Assembly (NCBI GenBank): GCA_964449165.1
Contig: CAYVAT010000015.1
Location: 1 to 64,000, forward strand
Reading direction: 5' to 3'
Length of the DNA: 64,000 bases
DNA from: CAYSCW01 sp964449165
Lineage (GTDB): Bacteria > Acidobacteriota > Aminicenantia > Aminicenantales > Aminicenantaceae
Part shown: positions 58,279 to 64,000 of the stretch, piece after piece
Layout of the letters: the number at the start of each line of letters is the position of its first letter
Numbering within the stretch: the stretch's first letter is position 1
The notes under the pieces: generated by a model
Told to the model about the DNA's origin: nothing
The model's database searches: none
The model's input: the letters and a program-made list of their open reading frames with translations, nothing else
Program-made: the position numbers and the translations under genes

Positions 58279-59262
58279 TCATTCCAGACCTTTTATTTTT
58301 TGAGCATTTTTGAGCAGCCATTCTTGAGTGAAGACGTGTTCTCTGTTCAAGGCAAGATGGAGTTCAAGCTGATCCTTTATCTCTCCATTGGGGAAGAGAG
58401 AGATGAGTTTTTCATACTTGGAGATAAGATTCTTTTCGGCAGGAATGAGTGTTTTTAAAGCGGAGAGGCGGTCTTCTCCAGGGTAGAAAGAAGGCATGGT
58501 AGATGTGCTCTTTTCTGCGCCGGTTTCGTCTTTTCTGGCGTTTTCGATCTGGATTACGTCTCTCATCTTGATCAGGATGCCAGAATTTTTATCCCAATGC
58601 CGCATGTGATCGATTGAATTTTTGAAAAGCCGCTGACTGAGGTCTTGATGTTCGCTGAATAGGAGAACGTATTTGAGGTAGCGATGCATGAGCTCATTTT
58701 CCAGATGGGTGATTTCATGGAGGAGCTGTACCTCTTCTTTGTTTTTGTTCTTTGGATCGGGCTGATAGCACAGGGCATTTTCGTTTCCTGTTTCTCTCAA
58801 GGCATCCATCATGGCCTCGAACTGCTGGGAATGGCGAACCTCATCATAGGAAATGTTGAGAACCATATTCTGAATTTTCGGAAATGTGCCTTCTCTAAAT
58901 TCAGCGGATTGGTAGAGGTCTGTCACCATATCCTCTGTCATTTTATCTCTTTTAAGATTATCCATGATTTTAGTATAACGCATGACTTCATCTGTCTTAA
59001 AGGAAGGAATCCCTCCCATCTGGGTGATGATGATTCCCAGCTGAAGGGCGTGATACATTTCATCGATACCGATTTGAATGGTTTGAGCCCGAATATCTGT
59101 ATTGTGCTTCATGAGAGGATCTTCATAGAAAAATTTCCCTTTAGGCATGGAATAGGCATGAATGGTGTACTCAAAGCTCACAGCCCATTCGTGTTCTAAG
59201 GCGATGTTAAGAAGTTTGATAGCGTCTTCTTGGGAAGCGATTTGTTTAATCTTTTCCATCAT
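58279..59262 (-). CDS. Double ferritin-like (di-iron) protein
   Basis: Two helical bundles in 327 residues. The first (10-165) has the ferritin/rubrerythrin ligand order: E in LEHEWAVSFEY, E-x2-H in DEMYHALQ near 68, E-x2-H in DEVRHSQQ near 145. The second (185-320) has ENELMHRY, DHMRHWDK and LNREHVFTQEW, with less complete ligands. No rubredoxin tail. The neighbouring flavin reductase could deliver electrons; together they may reduce oxygen or peroxide, as rubrerythrins do. Function is inferred from fold only. Confidence 0.7.
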   Translation of the reverse strand: MMEKIKQIASQEDAIKLLNIALEHEWAVSFEYTIHAYSMPKGKFFYEDPLMKHNTDIRAQTIQIGIDEMYHALQLGIIITQMGGIPSFKTDEVMRYTKIMDNLKRDKMTEDMVTDLYQSAEFREGTFPKIQNMVLNISYDEVRHSQQFEAMMDALRETGNENALCYQPDPKNKNKEEVQLLHEITHLENELMHRYLKYVLLFSEHQDLSQRLFKNSIDHMRHWDKNSGILIKMRDVIQIENARKDETGAEKSTSTMPSFYPGEDRLSALKTLIPAEKNLISKYEKLISLFPNGEIKDQLELHLALNREHVFTQEWLLKNAQKIKGLE

Positions 59263-59567
59263 TCCTCCACAGGTTTATACTTATCCAATTATAATCATTT
59301 CTGGATGAAAAAAAAAGTTACCCAAGGTAAGCTTTTTTTCTGTGATAGAATCGGGGCTGGATCCTGAGAGAAGAAAATGCTTCCTGCACAAAATCACCCC
59401 TCAAATCATCGCAAAGGGTGATTGACCGCACGGCCGGCATTTGCCATTATAATTCCATACAACCTCATGGCTTAATCGCCTCATCCAAGGCAAATTGAGG
59501 TTGTGAAGGAGAGAAAGGATTCCTCTCCCGCCCTCCTTTCAATTGCCCCCTTGGGTCACTGACGGCA
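59263..59567. other. Hairpin-rich noncoding gap
   Basis: Four hairpins in a row, the last running on past the gap: AATCACCC/GGGTGATT (59392-59423), ACAACCTCA/TGAGGTTGT (59459-59504), GGAGAG/CTCTCC (59508-59528), CCCCCTTG/CAAGGGGG with inner ACTGA/TCAGT (59546-59580, across the end of the next gene). No reading frame is supported. A noncoding RNA is possible; see findings. Confidence 0.5.
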
Positions 59568-59580
59568 TCAGTCAAGGGGG
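59546..59580 (-). terminator. Long hairpin over the metallophosphoesterase stop
   Basis: CCCCCTTG (59546-59553), ACTGA (59558-59562), five-base loop, TCAGT, CAAGGGGG (59573-59580). The stop TGA (59568-59570) is inside. No U-run follows, so termination is only a guess. Confidence 0.4.
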
Positions 59581-60683
59581 TAATCTTTCAAGAAAGGCTC
59601 TAAGCTCTTATCAAGAGGACGTCCTTCTTGTATGAAAGCGATAAGAAGTGAAAGCCTTTTCTCCACAAGTACCATTCTCTTTTGCGGATGGCGCTGCCAT
59701 TTGGTCAGCCTGATCACATCTTTTTCTATCTCGATACAGGTGATTCCGTTCGTGTAGCCGCAACAGCCATCATTGAAGTAACATGGAACAGGGAAGCCAG
59801 GTTTCTGGGCAAAGGATTTAGGCGGTCTCCCTGACCGCCTTTTCAGAATCTCTCTCAATTGGCTTCTTTTTTTCTTCAGCATCTCCTCTATTCCTGACTT
59901 GTTTTTGACATCGCTTTCTTGCAGTCGTCTTTTTAAGCTCTCTACTTCCATCTGCAGGCGGTCGTAGTGAGTCAGGGAAGCGAATATGGCACAATGGGTG
60001 TGGCCACAGACAAGCAGGACTTTATTCTTTTTCGCCCATCGATAGTAATTCATCTCCAGGTCGTCCCGAATGCGAAAATTCTCTGCTGGCCCGTCAATAC
60101 CGATGTGAAAGAGATTCTGTATGGATTTCCAGACGAACTGGACGGCCCAACGGCTCACCCTCCATGCTATGTCGTCAAAGAACCGACCTTGATGGCCGTG
60201 TATGAGGAAGATGTTCTCGCCCAGGCTGATTCCTTCGCAGAGCCGAACATTGTCCAGGATGTGAATGTGCCGATGATGACAGTAACGCCGGAATCGGTAG
60301 AGGGAAACCTCTTTGTCATGATTTCCCCATATTCGTATTTTTTCTCCTTTAGAGTTTTTAGCAGCCATGTCAATTTCCTTTTTAATCAGTTCCTGGTAAT
60401 GAGGAAGTATCTGGTCATAATGGTTTTCCCAGAGTTCCTCGTTATCACCGAGGACAATCAGCTTAAATCCTCTCTTTTGATAAAAGGAGAGAGCTGTATC
60501 ATAGAGAGAAGCATTTTTCTTAAAATCATCGGCTGCACTCGAATCTCCCTTGTGGTGATCGGAAAAGAGGACGTACCGATCTTCTTTATTGCGGAAGGGG
60601 ATGGTGTTCTCTGGTTTTTGCGCTTCTCTGTATATTTCGGAGAATTTTTTGTTTAAGCGCTTTCCGGTCACGGCCTGTCTCAA
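59568..60683 (-). CDS. Metallophosphoesterase (calcineurin-like)
   Basis: All metal motifs of the family are present: D-x-H in LFSDHHKGD near residue 48, GDN near 78, GNHD in IWGNHDKE near 119, GH in LIHGHQG near 158 and GHTH in VCGHTHCAIF near 227. The HHKG and GNHDK wording is similar to LpxH-type UDP-diacylglucosamine hydrolases, but the protein is longer (371 aa) and has an insertion of basic helical residues (RRLQESDVKNKSGIEEM region) near 250. Substrate unknown. It stands alone on the minus strand. Confidence 0.87.
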   Translation of the reverse strand: MRQAVTGKRLNKKFSEIYREAQKPENTIPFRNKEDRYVLFSDHHKGDSSAADDFKKNASLYDTALSFYQKRGFKLIVLGDNEELWENHYDQILPHYQELIKKEIDMAAKNSKGEKIRIWGNHDKEVSLYRFRRYCHHRHIHILDNVRLCEGISLGENIFLIHGHQGRFFDDIAWRVSRWAVQFVWKSIQNLFHIGIDGPAENFRIRDDLEMNYYRWAKKNKVLLVCGHTHCAIFASLTHYDRLQMEVESLKRRLQESDVKNKSGIEEMLKKKRSQLREILKRRSGRPPKSFAQKPGFPVPCYFNDGCCGYTNGITCIEIEKDVIRLTKWQRHPQKRMVLVEKRLSLLIAFIQEGRPLDKSLEPFLKDYPLD

Positions 60684-61000
60684 GAAGATAAAAGATTTTA
60701 ACCATCATAACATATGTTTTTCGCCTTTTTCCATCGGAATGGAATCATCTCTATTTTCGTGATGAGTGAAGCTATTTCGTCGAGTGAGGCAAAGAGGCAT
60801 CGGTTCCTATCCATCCTCACCAAGACCCTCCCACCCACCACCATGGGCTTCGGATGGACAGGAACAGATGCTCAGCGGGCTGACGAATTAGATTACCTGA
60901 CTGTTACAGAGAAAAAAATGGTTCACTGTTTACTTTTCCATTTGCTTTTTAAAAAAAAGAGAGGTAAAAGAATGGGAGTGATAAATACAGGAAAGAAGAC
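60684..61000. other. Gap with dispersed repeat copy 4
   Basis: A 317-base region between divergent genes, mostly taken by the repeat and its left flank. No further gene or clear promoter seen. Confidence 0.5.
60803..60865. repeat. Palindromic dispersed repeat, copy 4
   Basis: TTCCTATCCATCC (60804-60816) and GGATGGACAGGAA (60852-60864), 12 of 13 pairs, plus G60803-C60865. Same central GGGCTTC as copies 1 and 3. The 45 bases to its left match those of copy 5. Confidence 0.75.
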
Positions 61001-62212
61001 ATGAAAGAGTGGATGCCGAAGTTGAGAAAGGATATAGAAATCATCCCTACTTTCTACGATGGAAAGAGAGCTCTCCTGGTAAAGGATTCTCTGGGTCTGA
61101 TCAAGGAACCCTTCCTCATCCATGGAGAAATTTTGTCCTTTCTCGGCCTGATCAATGGAGAAAGAACCATTCGTGACATTCAGCTTGATCTCATCCGACT
61201 CAAGAAGGGGGAATTTGTTTCTTCCAAGGAAGTGGAAAAAATCCTGGCAGAACTTGATTCCATTTTCATATTGGAAAGCGAAACCTATCTGCGCGAAAAA
61301 GAGAAAATCCTGGTTTCTTATACTCTTCTGTCCAAAAGGACTGCTTTTCATGCCGGCCGCTCCTACCCGCAGGAGCCAGGAGAATTACGAGTCTTCCTGG
61401 ATTCCTTCTTTGCTCAGGATGAAGAGGCGCCTTTTAAAGGAAAAGAAACAACAGCCTTGATTGCTCCTCATATTGATCTCAACGTCGGAAGGAAGGTTTA
61501 CGCCAGGGCCTACAAAGCAATAAAGGAGGCTCGCCCCAGAAGAGTGCTCCTTCTGGGCACAGGCCACAGCCTCTATGACTCCCTCTTTTCCCTCACCGAG
61601 AAAGACTTTGAAACTCCCCTGGGAACGCTCAGAACAGATAAGGAGTGGGTGAGAATATTAAGACTGGCAGGAAAAGAGATAGTTGCCGCAAATGATATTG
61701 CCCATCGTAGTGAGCATTCTCTCGAGTTTCAGCTTATTTTCCTTCAGTATCTTTTTGGATCAGATTTTTCGTGCATCCCTATTTTGTGTGGACCTTTCCA
61801 ACCTTACCTCCAGAATGTATCCAGACCGAGAGATATTCCAGGATTAGAAAGATTCTTGGATGCGCTGGAATCGTGTTTGAAGGAACAGGATTCAACTCTT
61901 GTGATTGCAGGAGTTGACTTATCCCATGTGGGGCCGAAGTTTGGGCATAACCAGGAAGCTTCCTTTTTAAAGACAGAAGCGAAAACTCATGATATGGCTT
62001 TGCTGGAGGCAGTTTGTAAAGGCGATGTGGAAGAATTTTGGAAGAAGGCAAAGATGGTCAACAACAGATACAACGTCTGTGGTCTGTCTTGTCTGGCCAT
62101 GCTTCTGGAGATATATCCTCAGCGGAAAGGATACCTTCTTGACTATGAGTTCTGGGAAGAAGATGCCACCCAATCAGCAGTAAGCTTTGCAGCGGTGGCT
62201 CTGGAGAAGTAG
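61001..62212 (+). CDS. MEMO-family protein with extra N-terminal domain (AmmeMemoRadiSam B-like)
   Basis: The C-terminal part (from about residue 112) is a MEMO1 domain: KRTAFHAGRSYP, LIAPHIDLNVGRKVYARA, LLGTGHSLYD, HRSEHSLEFQLIFLQYLFG and VIAGVDLSHVGPKFG carry the conserved histidines and aspartates. Residues 1-100 are an added small domain with helices (EPFLIHGEILSFLGLINGERTIRDI) like PqqD-type or winged-helix modules. The partner AMMECR1 and radical SAM genes are not seen. Reaction unknown. The gene is in the same direction as agmatinase, 61 bases upstream. Confidence 0.85.
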   Translation: MKEWMPKLRKDIEIIPTFYDGKRALLVKDSLGLIKEPFLIHGEILSFLGLINGERTIRDIQLDLIRLKKGEFVSSKEVEKILAELDSIFILESETYLREKEKILVSYTLLSKRTAFHAGRSYPQEPGELRVFLDSFFAQDEEAPFKGKETTALIAPHIDLNVGRKVYARAYKAIKEARPRRVLLLGTGHSLYDSLFSLTEKDFETPLGTLRTDKEWVRILRLAGKEIVAANDIAHRSEHSLEFQLIFLQYLFGSDFSCIPILCGPFQPYLQNVSRPRDIPGLERFLDALESCLKEQDSTLVIAGVDLSHVGPKFGHNQEASFLKTEAKTHDMALLEAVCKGDVEEFWKKAKMVNNRYNVCGLSCLAMLLEIYPQRKGYLLDYEFWEEDATQSAVSFAAVALEK

Positions 62213-62273
62213 TCAGGAGCATTTCTCCATTCTTTTATTCTCTGAATCTCGAGCAGAGGAAGGATGGATAGAG

Positions 62274-63158
62274 ATGTCTAAGCGGAGGGATACTATGAGC
62301 GACTTTGGGGGTGCCATCAGGAAGAGTGCAAAGTATGATATTGCCATCATAGGGGTCCCTTACGATGGGAAATCCTGTTATCTAAGAGGGGCATCCAAGG
62401 GGCCGGAAGCCATCCGTGCTGCATCCACAGGGAAGGCCATCAATCCCTGGACTGAGCTGGGAGTGAACTTGGAGGAAGAAGTGGTGATGGTGGATCTTGG
62501 GAACGTGGATGTTTCAGGGGATTTTCAAACGATCTCTTCTCGTATTGAAAAGAGTATCCTAGATATCCTGGAAAAAGGGGCAAAACCTTTCATTCTTGGA
62601 GGAGACCATTCCATAAGCTATCCTTTGGTCAAGGCTTTTTCGAAGAAATTTAAGCCTTTGGATATTCTCCATTTCGATGCACATCCCGATCTCTACGATG
62701 AACTCTACGGAGACCGTTTTTCCCATGCCTGTCCCTTTGCCCGAATCATGGAGGAGGGGTGTGCAGAGAAGCTTGTTCAGGTGGGCATCAGAGCAGCTAC
62801 CGGTGAGCAGCGGCAGCGAGCTTCAAGCCACCAGATTAGGATGATTGAGATGAAGGATATTCGGGGAATTTTGCGCTTGGATTTTTCCAATCCTGTGTAT
62901 ATATCTTTTGACATGGATTCGCTCGATCCTGCCTTTGCTCCAGGAGTCTCCCATCATGAGCCAGGAGGGCTGACTTCCCGTCAGGTGATAGACTTTCTCC
63001 ACGCCCTGCAGGGAGATATAGTGGGGATGGATGTGGTTGAACTCAACCCTGATCGCGACCCTCTTGGCGTCACCGCTGCAGCTGCGGTGAAGATCATCAA
63101 AGAGGTTGCCGGCAAGGTGGCTCTCATCCAAAAGTCAAAACAAAAGGAGGTCTCATGA
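62274..63158 (+). CDS. speB: Agmatinase/ureohydrolase
   Basis: Splits agmatine to putrescine and urea with two Mn ions. Ligands: H in GGDHSISYP near residue 112, D-x-H-x-D in FDAHPDLYD near 134, and D-x-D in SFDMDSLDP near 217. 294 aa from the ATG at 62274; an ATG at 62295 is an alternative. Arginase/formiminoglutamase cannot be fully excluded, but the SFDMDSLDPAFAPG version is usual for agmatinase. Together with speD it suggests a polyamine path. Its stop overlaps the ATG of the M64 gene. Confidence 0.88.
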   Translation: MSKRRDTMSDFGGAIRKSAKYDIAIIGVPYDGKSCYLRGASKGPEAIRAASTGKAINPWTELGVNLEEEVVMVDLGNVDVSGDFQTISSRIEKSILDILEKGAKPFILGGDHSISYPLVKAFSKKFKPLDILHFDAHPDLYDELYGDRFSHACPFARIMEEGCAEKLVQVGIRAATGEQRQRASSHQIRMIEMKDIRGILRLDFSNPVYISFDMDSLDPAFAPGVSHHEPGGLTSRQVIDFLHALQGDIVGMDVVELNPDRDPLGVTAAAAVKIIKEVAGKVALIQKSKQKEVS

Positions 63159-64000
63159 GACGAGTTGTGTGTTGGGTTTTTATTGTCTTTATGAACATGG
63201 CAGCTCTTTACAGCGAAGATCCTGTTCGTTTTGATGATTTTTTTATGGACAAGACCATGCGTCTTGACTATTTTCATATCGGCGATGCAAGAGAGGAATG
63301 GATCACTGTAGACAGAATTTATGAACAGGGTATATGGGCTGGTCACAGAATTAATCTCATCGATCCTTTTAACAACGGACGCTATTACATAAAGGTTTAT
63401 GATTTATCAGGGAGGCTTATCTATTCCAAAGGATTCGACAGCTATTTCGGAGAGTATAAGACTACTGACCTGGCCATGAAGGGTTTGAAAAGGACATACC
63501 ATGAAACAGCTCTCATACCTTATCCTAAAGGAAAAATTAGGTTCACCATCGAGCAGAGAGACCGGAAGAATGAACTCCATCCTCTATTTAGCCAGGAAAT
63601 CGACCCCTCCTCTATAAATATTATAAAGGAAGGACCGGACCCTGGAGTAAAAGTCTTTGAGATCGTCAAAAACGGAGATTCCCATCATAAAGTAGACCTG
63701 GCCTTCATAGCTGAAGGATACAGAGCTGAGGAGGAGTCGGGATTTCTCTCTGATTTAAAGCGCTTTGCGGAAGTTCTATTCAACCATGAACCCTTCAGAA
63801 CTTATAAAGAAAGATTTAACCTCTTCGGCGTGTTCAAGCCTTCAGCAGATAGCGGGTGTGATGAGCCTCGCCATGGAGTGTTTCGAAACACAGCCCTGAA
63901 TGCAAGCTTCAATTCTCTCGGCTCCGAACGCTACCTTCTTACCGAAGATAACAGGAGTCTGCGCGACGTGGCCTCTCATGTGCCTTATGATGCTCTGCTC
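63155..64000 (+). CDS. M64 family metallopeptidase, 5' part (runs off the window)
   Basis: 282 codons open to the edge. Starts ATG at 63155, with AAAGGAGGT just before and overlap with the agmatinase stop. A signal-like N-terminus (MRRVVCWVFIVFMNMAALYS) is followed by the M64 N-terminal beta domain and the start of the peptidase part: VDLAFIAEGYRAEEESGF and DEPRHGVFRNTALNASF are typical. The HExxH-type zinc site lies beyond 64000. Secreted peptidase of the IgA-protease M64 kind, common in anaerobes living on protein. Confidence 0.87.
   Translation, partial: MRRVVCWVFIVFMNMAALYSEDPVRFDDFFMDKTMRLDYFHIGDAREEWITVDRIYEQGIWAGHRINLIDPFNNGRYYIKVYDLSGRLIYSKGFDSYFGEYKTTDLAMKGLKRTYHETALIPYPKGKIRFTIEQRDRKNELHPLFSQEIDPSSINIIKEGPDPGVKVFEIVKNGDSHHKVDLAFIAEGYRAEEESGFLSDLKRFAEVLFNHEPFRTYKERFNLFGVFKPSADSGCDEPRHGVFRNTALNASFNSLGSERYLLTEDNRSLRDVASHVPYDALL

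Noticed and set aside
59401..59440. GCAAAGG segment resembling part of a GEMM (cyclic di-GMP) riboswitch
   Set aside because: Only a few bases agree; the tetraloop receptor, the GNRA loop and the downstream gene context are absent.

Overview
The window looks like a scaffold piece from an uncultured, anaerobic, Gram-negative (diderm) bacterium. Diderm life is shown by a secretin (PilQ), its lipoprotein partner (PilP) and periplasmic proteins. Anaerobic life is suggested by a NuoEFG-like diaphorase module full of iron-sulfur motifs and by a di-iron ferritin-like protein beside a flavin reductase. The gene mix (M64 peptidase, M1-like protein, GGT, MEMO protein, PilMNOPQ with a cohesin-tailed secretin) reminds me most of Acidobacteriota-related lineages such as Aminicenantes; this is inference, not proof. 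A run of 100 N (57557-57656) flanked by an identical 55-nt sequence shows a draft assembly.

Layout. 0-12 kb holds housekeeping genes, mostly on the minus strand: PlsC-like acyltransferase, pterin dehydratase, family 4 uracil-DNA glycosylase, site-2 protease with CBS domains, DHH phosphoesterase, M29-like aminopeptidase, then a run ispH-rpsA-HU-HIT-acyl-CoA dehydrogenase-PpiD read from a strong promoter at 12.2 kb. 12-20 kb holds an uptake or peptide-turnover cassette (GGT, secreted DUF6305-like protein, TRAP-type large permease, a 48-residue membrane protein, an M14-type deacylase), read behind trpS-scpA-scpB. 20-27 kb is a nitrogen-assimilation block: glutamine synthetase, then NuoE/NuoF/NuoG-like subunits and an FMN-type glutamate synthase-like protein, with a divergent Lrp regulator and speD. 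28-31 kb holds an M1-like metallopeptidase.

31-57 kb is a type IV pilus locus: a PilS/PilR-like two-component pair, pilC-pilB-pilM-N-O-P-Q, then (after a tRNA-CAT, tilS and asnB) the minor pilins fimT-pilV-pilW-pilX and pilY1, and in the opposite direction an ABC transporter pair, a TPR protein and pilD. The last group recalls the pilGHI-pilD genes of Myxococcus. No pilA or pilT is visible. 57-64 kb holds a flavin reductase, a double ferritin-like protein, a metallophosphoesterase, a MEMO protein with an extra N-terminal domain, agmatinase and the start of an M64 peptidase.

Noncoding signals include four promoters with TTGACA-like boxes and exact 17-bp spacers plus a matching tRNA promoter, a 22-bp-phased repeat array before the TRAP gene, a roughly 230-nt structured leader before the nuoE-like gene, a hairpin-rich gap at 59.4-59.6 kb, and a dispersed palindromic repeat family (four copies plus one half copy). 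The best candidates for a poorly described system are the glutamine synthetase/diaphorase/glutamate-synthase block and the TRAP-micropeptide-GGT-deacylase cassette.
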